Below are positions 1-7,351 of a stretch of DNA of 7,351 nt, piece by piece. The stretch is from Gammaproteobacteria bacterium. Its GTDB lineage: Bacteria; Pseudomonadota; Gammaproteobacteria; Pseudomonadales; Pseudomonadaceae. The notes beneath the pieces are model-generated. The model worked only from the letters and a program-made list of their open reading frames with translations, searched no databases and was not told where the DNA came from. Location of the stretch: assembly GCA_012735335.1 (NCBI GenBank), contig JAAYHO010000171.1, forward strand, positions 1 through 7,351. The letters are read 5' to 3'. The translations under genes and the position numbers were made by a program. How positions within the stretch are numbered: position 1 is the stretch's first letter; each line of letters begins with the position of its first letter.

Positions 1-934
<934 letters not shown>

Positions 935-1265
935 GTTATTCAGATGTTTACTTGTAAATTCATTTTCATGATAAACATATCCGGAAAACGATCACAACCC
1001 GCAATTTGTGTGGCTTACGGGTCAGGTCGCACTATGACAAAGTGTTTACAGCTGTTAAATGTTTGTCGACAAATTCTCTGTAGGCCCCATGGCTATAGGC
1101 GCGGACTCGCTTTCTCGGTTCTACCTTTTTGGCCCCTTTCTGGTCGAAAAAATTCAATGAAAATATTTTTCTGCCCATTGGCAGCATCTACCCGGATATA
1201 CATGGGCAACTGGTTTATGCTGGCTACAGATCGGTCAGACAAGAAGAAGTTACAAGGAGTGATTC
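935..1265. promoter_or_regulatory. Divergent ectA / speA control region (331 bp, no gene)
   Basis: This gap separates the divergently transcribed ectA (minus) and speA (plus), so promoters for both should lie here. It is clearly more AT-rich than its neighbours, especially at about 935-985 and 1145-1172. Visible elements are a perfect 12-bp palindrome TTTGTCGACAAA at 1062-1073, and an ACAGCTGT palindrome at 1048-1055 flanked by TTT and TAAA. TGTTTA, TGTTAA and TGTTTG also recur at 1043, 1053 and 1060. For ectA, a weak sigma-70-like pair reads TTGCGG, 17 bases, GATATG on the minus strand. For speA, TATAGG at 1094-1099 could be a -10 box but has no good -35. No box matches consensus well, so start points cannot be assigned. 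No credible small gene was found. Confidence 0.5.
1062..1073. promoter_or_regulatory. Perfect 12-bp palindrome, candidate operator
   Basis: TTTGTCGACAAA is fully self-complementary and lies near the middle of the ectA-speA divergent region, about 130 bp from the ectA start and 190 bp from the speA start. The position suits a dimeric regulator acting on one or both promoters. The regulator is not identifiable from the sequence, and a single palindrome of this length can occur by chance in AT-rich DNA. Confidence 0.25.
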
Positions 1266-3185
1266 ATGGTGTTATCGCGGCCTTCGCGCAAAGAGGATGC
1301 ATCCGCCTGGACGGTTGCAGACAGTCGCAGCGTTTATGGCATCCGGCACTGGGGTGTGGGCTACTTCAACGCGAACGAGGCAGGTAATGTCGAGGTGCGC
1401 CCACGTCCGGATGTGGATCAATCCATCGACCTGCACCTGCTGGTCAAGGAGCTGCGCGGCACCGGGCTGGATCTGCCGTTGCTGGTACGTTTCCCGGATA
1501 TTCTGCAGGACCGGGTGCGGCAGCTGACCGGGGCCTTTGATCGCAGCATTGCCGAGCTGGGTTACCGAAACAGCTACACCGCGCTGTACCCGATCAAGGT
1601 CAACCAGCAGGAGGCGGTGGTGAAGAACATCATCGCCACCGAGGATGTGGCCATCGGCCTGGAAGCGGGCTCCAAACCGGAACTGATGGCGGTACTGGCG
1701 CTGGCTCCGAGGGGCGGCACCATCGTCTGCAATGGCTACAAGGACCGCGAGTTCATCCGTCTGGCGCTGCTTGGGCAGAAGCTCGGGCATAACGTGTTCA
1801 TCGTCATCGAGAAGGAGTCCGAGGTCGGGCTGGTGATCGAGGAGGCGGCCGCCCTGCAACTGACCCCGCAGGTCGGGTTGCGGGTGCGGCTGTCCTCGCT
1901 GGCGTCGAGCAAGTGGGCCGATACCGGCGGCGAGAAGTCCAAGTTCGGACTGTCCGCCGCCCAGCTGTTGCGGGTGGTCGAGCAGTTCCGCGATGCCGGG
2001 CTGGAGGCCGGGGTGCGACTGCTGCATTTCCACATGGGCTCGCAGATTGCCAATCTGGCGGACTATCAGCATGGCTTTCGCGAGGCGATCCGCTACTTCG
2101 GCGAGCTGCGGGCGCTGGGCCTGCCGGTGGATCATATCGATGTGGGCGGTGGTCTGGGGGTCGACTACGACGGCACCCACTCGCGCAACGCCAGCTCGAT
2201 CAACTACGACATCCAGGAATATGCCCGCACCGTGGTGCTGATGCTGCATGAGTTCTGCGAGGCGCAGGGGCTGCCGCATCCGCATATCTTCTCCGAGAGC
2301 GGCCGGGCGTTGACCGCGCACCACGCGCTGCTGGTGGTGCAGGTGACCGATGTGGAGCGGCACAACGCCTCGGAGCCGCCGGTCGAGGATGTCGAGCAAC
2401 TCCCTCAGGTGCTGCAGGCGTTGGTCGGATTGCTCGGCCAGACCGATATCGAGATGGTCACCGAAACCTACTGGCGCGCCACCCACTGCATGAGCGATGT
2501 GGCCGAGCAATATGCCGCCGGCAAGCTCACGTTGTCTGAGAAGGCGCTGGCCGAGCAATGCTACTTCGCATTGTGCAATCGCCTCCATACCCTGTTAAAA
2601 GCCCGTCAGCGCTCTCACAGGCAGGTTCTGGATGAGCTCAATGACAAGATGGCGGACAAGTACATCTGCAACTTCTCGGTATTCCAGAGCCTGCCGGATA
2701 CCTGGGCGATTGATCAGGTGCTGCCGATCGTGCCGCTCAACCGGCTGGACGAAGAGCCCCTGCGCCGGGCGGTGCTGCAGGACCTGACCTGCGATTCAGA
2801 CGGCAAGATCCGCCACTATGTGGACGAGCAGAGCATCGAAACCAGCCTGCCGGTGCACGAACTGCGCGAGGGGGAGGATTACCTGCTGGGCATATTCATG
2901 GTCGGCGCCTACCAGGAAATCCTCGGCGACATGCACAACCTCTTCGGCGATACCGACTCGGTCAACGTCTACCTGCGGGACGATGGCAGCTTCTACCACG
3001 CCGGCATCGAGACCCACGACACCATCGAGGACATGCTGCGCTACGTGCACTTCGAGCCGGACGAGCTGGTGGCGCGCTATCGGGACAAGGTGGCCGGGGC
3101 CAAACTCAGCGCTGCGGAACGGGCCAAGTACCTCGACATGCTGCGCCTGGGGCTGACGCGCTCTTCGTATCTGACGGCTGAGTAA
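1266..3185 (+). CDS. speA: Biosynthetic arginine decarboxylase SpeA
   Basis: SpeA is a cytoplasmic PLP- and Mg-dependent enzyme that decarboxylates L-arginine to agmatine, the entry to putrescine and spermidine by the agmatine route. The 639-residue product matches the family length of about 630-660. It is a fold type III (alanine-racemase-like) decarboxylase. The PLP lysine is K111 in [15 protein letters not shown] is at 254-260, and the glycine-rich phosphate-binding GGGLGVDY is at 294-301. SESGRA is at 343-348, and the active-site cysteine is C509 in LTCDSDGKI in the C-terminal barrel. The inserted helical bundle typical of SpeA lies between the two. The start is well supported: AAGGAG at 1254-1259 lies six bases upstream, and an in-frame TGA at 1260-1262 excludes any earlier start. 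The gene is transcribed away from ectA and stands alone, because the next gene (ligB) converges on it. No U-tract terminator follows it, only repeats. Confidence 0.97.
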   Translation: MVLSRPSRKEDASAWTVADSRSVYGIRHWGVGYFNANEAGNVEVRPRPDVDQSIDLHLLVKELRGTGLDLPLLVRFPDILQDRVRQLTGAFDRSIAELGYRNSYTALYPIKVNQQEAVVKNIIATEDVAIGLEAGSKPELMAVLALAPRGGTIVCNGYKDREFIRLALLGQKLGHNVFIVIEKESEVGLVIEEAAALQLTPQVGLRVRLSSLASSKWADTGGEKSKFGLSAAQLLRVVEQFRDAGLEAGVRLLHFHMGSQIANLADYQHGFREAIRYFGELRALGLPVDHIDVGGGLGVDYDGTHSRNASSINYDIQEYARTVVLMLHEFCEAQGLPHPHIFSESGRALTAHHALLVVQVTDVERHNASEPPVEDVEQLPQVLQALVGLLGQTDIEMVTETYWRATHCMSDVAEQYAAGKLTLSEKALAEQCYFALCNRLHTLLKARQRSHRQVLDELNDKMADKYICNFSVFQSLPDTWAIDQVLPIVPLNRLDEEPLRRAVLQDLTCDSDGKIRHYVDEQSIETSLPVHELREGEDYLLGIFMVGAYQEILGDMHNLFGDTDSVNVYLRDDGSFYHAGIETHDTIEDMLRYVHFEPDELVARYRDKVAGAKLSAAERAKYLDMLRLGLTRSSYLTAE

Positions 3186-3200
3186 CACGGGTGGGACGCT

Positions 3201-3348
3201 GGATACATCGTGCCCCATGGATTGCCGTGTCGCTGCGCGACTCGCAATGAAGGAGGTTACCCCGTACCAGTGAGGACTGGCACCCCATTCATCGTCATTG
3301 CGAGCGCAGCGCGGCAATCCAGTGCGCCCAGGAAGCACCGTGTCCCAC
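3201..3348 (+). repeat. Composite intergenic repeat, family 1, copy 1
   Basis: The unit has two degenerate palindromic modules joined by a conserved spacer. The first module runs from CCATGGATTGCC (about 3215) to CTCGCAATGA (3250). The second is inverted, running from TCGTCATTGCGAG (about 3292) to GGCAATCCAGTGCG (about 3326). Each module can pair ATTGC with GCAAT. The 41-base spacer between the modules, and the flanks GGATACATCG (3201) and GGAAGCACCG (3331), also align with the cluster at 5170-5351 in reverse orientation. The repeated unit is therefore longer than the palindromes alone, with a spacing of about 130 bp between equivalent points. It fills most of the gap between the ends of speA and ligB. 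The ATTGCGAG...GCAATCC type of repeat is widespread in bacterial intergenic DNA. Any terminator or mRNA-end role is unproven. Confidence 0.8.
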
Positions 3349-3351
3349 CCT

Positions 3352-3441
3352 GGGAGGGACGAGCACCAGCTCGTCCCGCGTGCTGCGGGCGGCCGCGTCA
3401 TCGAGCTGGTGCTCGACGTTCCCGGGAAGCCAGTGCACTCC
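3352..3441 (+). repeat. Bipartite palindromic element, family 2, copy 1
   Basis: Two hairpins with related loops lie about 30 bases apart. The first has 9-bp perfect arms, GGGACGAGC (3356-3364) and GCTCGTCCC (3369-3377), around the loop ACCA. The second has 6-bp arms, TCGAGC (3401-3406) and GCTCGA (3411-3416), around TGGT. It is followed by the palindrome TTCCCGGGAA at 3419-3428 and ends with GTGCACTCC. The same parts occur in reverse order and orientation at 6148-6257, with a dissimilar centre, so this is a BIME- or MITE-like repeat family. It ends only eight bases before the ligB stop codon. The strong first hairpin lies in the 3' region of both speA and ligB transcripts and could block exonucleases. 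No T-run follows, so it is not called a terminator. Confidence 0.85.
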
Positions 3442-3448
3442 ACGCCAC

Positions 3449-5131
<1,683 letters not shown>

Positions 5132-5169
5132 GGGGGGCAAGCAAGCGCTGGAGGTCGAAAGTGTGCATC

Positions 5170-5351
5170 AATCGTCATTGCGAGGAGCGCAGCGACGTGG
5201 CAATCCATGGGGCTCGGTATTTCCGGCACGCACTGGATTGCCGCGCTTCGCTCGCAATGACGGTGAAGGGGGATGCCGGTTCCTTGCGGTACTGCTGCAC
5301 TCCTCCGTCATATAAAGGGATTGCGAGGAGCGTAGCGACGCGGCATCCATG
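5170..5351 (-). repeat. Composite intergenic repeat, family 1, copy 2 (three modules)
   Basis: Read on the minus strand, this cluster holds three modules of the same family as 3201-3348. A degenerate one sits at about 5350-5319, ending in CGCAATCCC instead of CGCAATGA. A well-preserved one is at about 5262-5231, and a third at about 5210-5172. The spacer between the first two aligns with the spacer of copy 1, sharing GGAGG, GTACC, AGGA and a pyrimidine-rich end before CGTCATTG. The cluster is therefore one unit plus the first module of a second, with a period of about 142 bp. It occupies most of the gap between yhhQ and ligB, starting a few bases after the yhhQ stop. It is inverted relative to copy 1, so ligB is bracketed by opposed copies. 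Confidence 0.8.
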
Positions 5352-5355
5352 AGGC

Positions 5356-6009
5356 TCAGACTGCTGCGGCCTGCCTTCCGGCAATCAGCCGCAGGATGGC
5401 GTTCAGTACCAGTCCGTACAGCGGTACGAACAGCATGATGCATACCACCACCTTGGTGGCGTAGTCCACGGCGGCGATTTCCATCCAGTTGGCGGCCATG
5501 AACTCGTTGCTGCTGCGCCAGAAGGCGACCGAGAAGAACACGAAGGTGTCCAGCAGGTTGCCGATGATCATCGAGGCGCTGGGGGCTATCCACCACTGGC
5601 GCAGTTGGCGCAGGCGGTCGAATACCTGGATATCCAGCAACTGGCCGCAGACGTAGGCCATGAAGCTGGCCAGGGAAATGCGCAGCACGAAGCTGTTGAA
5701 CTGCCCCAGGGCCTCGAAGCCGTGGAAGGCACCTTCCTGAAACAGCACCGAGACCACGTAGGACACCAGCAGTGCCGGCAGCATGACCCGGGCGATGACT
5801 CGCCTCGCGGTCTGCTTGCCGAGCAGACGCACGGTCAGGTCGCTGGCCAGGAAGATGAACGGAAAGCTGAATGCACCCCAGGTGGTATGGAAACCGAACA
5901 GGGTGAAGGGCAGTTGCACCAGATAGTTGCTGGCGATGATGATCAGCACGTGAAAGGCGATCAGCCACGCCAGGGCTTTACGCAGATGCGCAGGGGGGGT
6001 AATGGTCAT
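5356..6009 (-). CDS. yhhQ: Queuosine precursor (preQ0/preQ1) transporter YhhQ
   Basis: This is an inner-membrane protein of the YhhQ/COG1738 (DUF165) family. The E. coli member takes up 7-cyano-7-deazaguanine (preQ0) and 7-aminomethyl-7-deazaguanine (preQ1) for making queuosine in tRNA. The 217-residue product matches the family length. About six membrane helices are visible, roughly at 11-35, 43-63, 72-92, 108-128, 143-164 and 184-208. Family segments include SNYLVQLPF at 27-35, TTWGAFSFPFIFLASDLTVR at 42-61, SFMAYVCGQLLDIQVFDRLR at 115-134 and GNLLDTFVFF at 150-159, and they closely resemble the E. coli protein. The start ATG is preceded by AAAGGTGA at good spacing. That Shine-Dalgarno sequence is the 3' end of a candidate preQ1-I riboswitch (see 6016-6045), which fits the transported ligand. 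The gene appears to be a single-gene transcription unit with its own promoter. Confidence 0.95.
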   Translation of the reverse strand: MTITPPAHLRKALAWLIAFHVLIIIASNYLVQLPFTLFGFHTTWGAFSFPFIFLASDLTVRLLGKQTARRVIARVMLPALLVSYVVSVLFQEGAFHGFEALGQFNSFVLRISLASFMAYVCGQLLDIQVFDRLRQLRQWWIAPSASMIIGNLLDTFVFFSVAFWRSSNEFMAANWMEIAAVDYATKVVVCIMLFVPLYGLVLNAILRLIAGRQAAAV

Positions 6010-6015
6010 GTGTCA

Positions 6016-6045
6016 CCTTTTTGATGATGGGGTTAGGGAACCCAT
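6016..6045 (-). ncRNA. Candidate preQ1-I riboswitch in the yhhQ leader
   Basis: On the minus strand, 6045 to 6016 reads as a 5-bp stem ATGGG/CCCAT (complements of 6041-6045 and 6027-6031) closing a nine-base loop TTCCCTAAC. An A-rich tail, CATCAAAAAGG, ends at 6016. This is the layout of the small H-type-pseudoknot preQ1-I aptamer. There, the first loop base is U and the last is the ligand-pairing C after UAA, the A-rich tail crosses the stem, and a terminal GG pairs with loop cytosines. Here CCU in the loop can pair with AGG in the tail. That AGG is the Shine-Dalgarno sequence of yhhQ, six bases before the ATG, so ligand binding should block translation initiation. Against it, the loop is one base and the tail about three bases shorter than the Thermoanaerobacter aptamer as I recall it, and the ACUA before the final GG of the consensus is missing. 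Confidence 0.62.
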
Positions 6046-6070
6046 GCCGCCGGGATTGACGACGGTGCGT

Positions 6071-6099
6071 ACTATACCTATTCAGGGTGGTTGGGGCCA
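6071..6099 (-). promoter_or_regulatory. yhhQ: Candidate sigma-70 promoter of yhhQ
   Basis: On the minus strand, TATAGT (complement of 6071-6076) is a five-of-six match to the -10 box. A weak -35 candidate, TGGCCC (6094-6099, three of six), lies 17 bases upstream. Transcription would begin near 6064, about 20 bases before the candidate riboswitch and about 55 bases before the ATG. This gives a compact leader that contains the whole aptamer. The poor -35 makes the exact promoter uncertain. Confidence 0.5.
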
Positions 6100-6113
6100 G
6101 TGGAGTGGGCTGC

Positions 6114-6138
6114 TTTCGCTCCGGGGCGGAGCTCCTAC
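6114..6138 (-). repeat. REP palindrome of the Pseudomonas GTAG type
   Basis: On the minus strand, this reads GTAGGAGC (6138-6131) leading into a palindrome with arms GCTCCG (6132-6127) and CGGAGC (6123-6118) around loop CCC, then GAA. A GTAG tetranucleotide just 5' of a short imperfect GC-rich hairpin is the hallmark of REP sequences mobilised by RAYT (Y1-type) transposases in Pseudomonas. Only a single copy is seen and no RAYT gene is in the window, so it would depend on an enzyme encoded elsewhere. It belongs to a different family from the two other repeats here. Confidence 0.6.
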
Positions 6139-6147
6139 GGGTTCCCG

Positions 6148-6257
6148 GGAGTGCACGGTTTCCCGGGAACGTCGAGCACCAGCTCGATGAGCGGCCTGGC
6201 TTGAAACGCCGTGCCATCCAATAGCCCCGCATGGACGAGCTGGTGCTCGTCCCTCCC
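6148..6257 (-). repeat. Bipartite palindromic element, family 2, copy 2 (inverted)
   Basis: This is the reverse-oriented partner of 3352-3441. From left to right it has GGAGTGCAC, the palindrome TTCCCGGGAA (6160-6169), and a hairpin TCGAGC/GCTCGA around ACCA (6172-6187). A centre of about 45 bases is unlike copy 1, and a hairpin GGACGAGC/GCTCGTCC around TGGT (6233-6252) leads to CTCCC. The ends and hairpins match copy 1 nearly base for base, while the centre differs in length and sequence. The element may extend to 6309, where GCACTCC mirrors the GGAGTGC at 6148. With the REP and the yhhQ leader, it fills the 301-bp gap between yhhQ and the hydrolase gene. No gene was found in this gap. Confidence 0.82.
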
Positions 6258-6285
6258 GGGGGTTGCATCTCGGCACGCCCTGACT

Positions 6286-6305
6286 TGCCGGGACGGAACC
6301 CGGCA
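6286..6305 (-). repeat. Hairpin just after the hydrolase gene
   Basis: Perfect 7-bp arms, TGCCGGG (6286-6292) and CCCGGCA (6299-6305), enclose a six-base loop. It begins five bases beyond the hydrolase stop codon in the direction of transcription. The position and GC-rich stem suit a transcript end, but no run of U follows the stem, so a Rho-independent terminator is not supported. It may instead be the outer arm of the neighbouring repeat element. Confidence 0.4.
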
Positions 6306-6310
6306 CTCCA

Positions 6311-7264
6311 TCAGTAATGCCGCTGCAGAAAATCCAGCAGCAGCGGGTTGACCTGTTCCGGCTTCTGGCTCTGTACCCAGTGGCCGCAGCGTTCGATGAC
6401 GTGCTGCTCGACCTTCGGCACCACCTGGGGCATGCGTTCGATGGTGTAGCTTTCCAGCTTGGCCACCGGGTCGCGGTCGCCGATGATGAACAGCGCCGGT
6501 TGCTCGATCTGTTTGCCCGCCAGATCAGCGGTCAGTTCCCAGTTGCGTTCATAGTTGCGGTACCAGTTGATCGGCCCGTGGAAGCCGTTGTCGAGGTAGG
6601 TTTCCACATACACGTCAAAGGCCTCCGGCGGACACCAGCTCGGTGGTACTTCGGGGTCGATATAGTCATCCAGCCAGCGGGAGTCGGCTGGCTTGTCGGA
6701 GATCAGGCCGTTGCCCGCCGAGGGGCGGCCGTGCATGAGGATACGCAGGGTGCGGGGGATATCGGCTTCCAGTTCGGCCTCGGCGGGGCCGGGTTCCTGG
6801 AAGTAGAGGATATACAGGAACTGGTCCTTGAAGCGCTCGCGCATCATGTCGATTGCCGGGCGTTTGGGGCGTCCGCCGAAGGGCACCGACATGCCGCAGA
6901 CCACCTTCACCCGTGGTTCGAGCAGGGCCAGATACCAGGCGATATTAGCGCCCCAGTCATGTCCGACCATGGCGACCTGCTGATGACCGAAATGATCCAT
7001 CGCTCGCTGGATATCGCTGCAGATGGTCGGGATATCGTAGGCCTCGATCGCGGCGGGGGCGCTGCTGCGGCCATAGCCGCGCATTTCCGGGGCGAAGGCG
7101 CGGTAACCGGCCTCGGCCAGCGTCTGCATCTGGTGTCGCCAGGAGTACCAGCATTCGGGAAAGCCGTGCAGCAGCCAGACCGGTTGCCCATCGACCGGAC
7201 CGGCGACGTGGACGCTGAGCTGGATATCGTTGACGTCCAGAATGTGCTGTTCGCTTCGTAGCAT
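6311..7264 (-). CDS. Epoxide hydrolase-type alpha/beta hydrolase
   Basis: This is a complete 317-residue cytoplasmic alpha/beta hydrolase that resembles the C-terminal domain of soluble epoxide hydrolases, which open epoxides to vicinal diols with water. All expected residues are visible. The oxyanion loop is HGFPE at 33-37, and the nucleophile is D103 in GHDWGA. The two ring-opening cap tyrosines are Y151 (in LYILYFQEPGPAEAELE) and Y235 (in GPINWYRNYERNW). The acid is D265 in GDRDP and the base is H295 in CGHW. Aspartate instead of serine at the nucleophile, together with both tyrosines, favours epoxide hydrolase over esterase. A haloalkane dehalogenase would lack the tyrosine pair. The substrate is unknown. 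An AAGGGG ribosome-binding site lies upstream of the ATG. The gene stands apart from yhhQ, with a 301-bp gap and repeats between them, so a separate transcript is likely. There is no signal peptide. Confidence 0.93.
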   Translation of the reverse strand: MLRSEQHILDVNDIQLSVHVAGPVDGQPVWLLHGFPECWYSWRHQMQTLAEAGYRAFAPEMRGYGRSSAPAAIEAYDIPTICSDIQRAMDHFGHQQVAMVGHDWGANIAWYLALLEPRVKVVCGMSVPFGGRPKRPAIDMMRERFKDQFLYILYFQEPGPAEAELEADIPRTLRILMHGRPSAGNGLISDKPADSRWLDDYIDPEVPPSWCPPEAFDVYVETYLDNGFHGPINWYRNYERNWELTADLAGKQIEQPALFIIGDRDPVAKLESYTIERMPQVVPKVEQHVIERCGHWVQSQKPEQVNPLLLDFLQRHY

Positions 7265-7351
7265 GAGAAGTGCCCCTTGTAGTTTTGCCTACTATGACAA
7301 ATCGGCACCGTTCTGGCTTGCCCCATTGACCGTATGGATACCCGGCGACCG
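7265..7351. other. Upstream region of the hydrolase gene, cut by window edge
   Basis: These 87 bases upstream of the hydrolase contain its ribosome-binding site and probably its promoter. On the minus strand, CATAGT (complement of 7292-7297) is a four-of-six -10 match, with AAGCCA as a weak -35 17 bases upstream. No reading frame at the right edge could be assigned to a gene. Confidence 0.3.

Noticed and set aside
1171..1184. CTGCC/GGCAG hairpin upstream of speA as a terminator or attenuator
   Set aside because: The stem is only 5 bp and no T-run follows on either strand.
1157..1387. Short upstream frame (MKIFFCPLAAS...) overlapping the speA start, as a possible leader peptide
   Set aside because: No ribosome-binding site precedes it. 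It runs over 120 bases into speA in another frame and carries no arginine-rich or polyamine-sensing feature.
1272..2588. A 438-codon minus-strand open frame inside speA
   Set aside because: It is the antisense shadow of speA, which has all its catalytic motifs in the other frame. The translation is rich in Gln, Leu, His and Arg with no domain.
3356..3377. Strong hairpin between speA and ligB as a two-way Rho-independent terminator
   Set aside because: The stem is strong but has no T-run on either side, and the same hairpin recurs in a repeat element elsewhere in the window.
6317..7261. A 314-codon plus-strand open frame covering the hydrolase
   Set aside because: It mirrors the hydrolase gene exactly on the other strand. 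The hydrolase has a full catalytic set, and the mirror product has none.

Overview
The window looks like chromosomal DNA from a halotolerant member of the Pseudomonadaceae. A Halopseudomonas- or Stutzerimonas-like gammaproteobacterium fits best, but this is an inference. It rests on the high G+C content, the ectoine biosynthesis genes, the gamma-proteobacterial forms of SpeA, LigB and YhhQ, and a REP palindrome of the Pseudomonas type. No phage, plasmid, IS, tRNA, rRNA or CRISPR features were seen.

Layout from left to right: (1) the start of ectB, cut by the left edge, and complete ectA, both on the minus strand. They overlap by ATGA and form the head of an ectoine operon that runs out of the window. 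(2) A 331-bp AT-rich divergent control region. (3) speA, the biosynthetic arginine decarboxylase, on the plus strand. (4) A 263-bp gap between converging genes, filled by two repeat elements. (5) ligB on the minus strand, a DNA ligase with a signal peptide. (6) A 272-bp gap holding a second cluster of the first repeat family. (7) yhhQ on the minus strand, a queuosine-precursor transporter. It is preceded by a candidate preQ1-I riboswitch whose 3' end is the gene's Shine-Dalgarno sequence. (8) A 301-bp gap with a promoter, a REP palindrome and an inverted copy of the second repeat family. (9) A complete epoxide-hydrolase-type alpha/beta hydrolase on the minus strand.

The genes are mostly independent housekeeping and stress functions: osmoprotectant synthesis, polyamine synthesis, DNA joining, queuosine salvage and epoxide hydrolysis. 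Only ectA-ectB is a clear operon. The two most notable items are the preQ1-I-like leader of yhhQ and the nested inverted arrangement of two intergenic repeat families around ligB and yhhQ. Nothing seen amounts to a wholly new multi-gene system.
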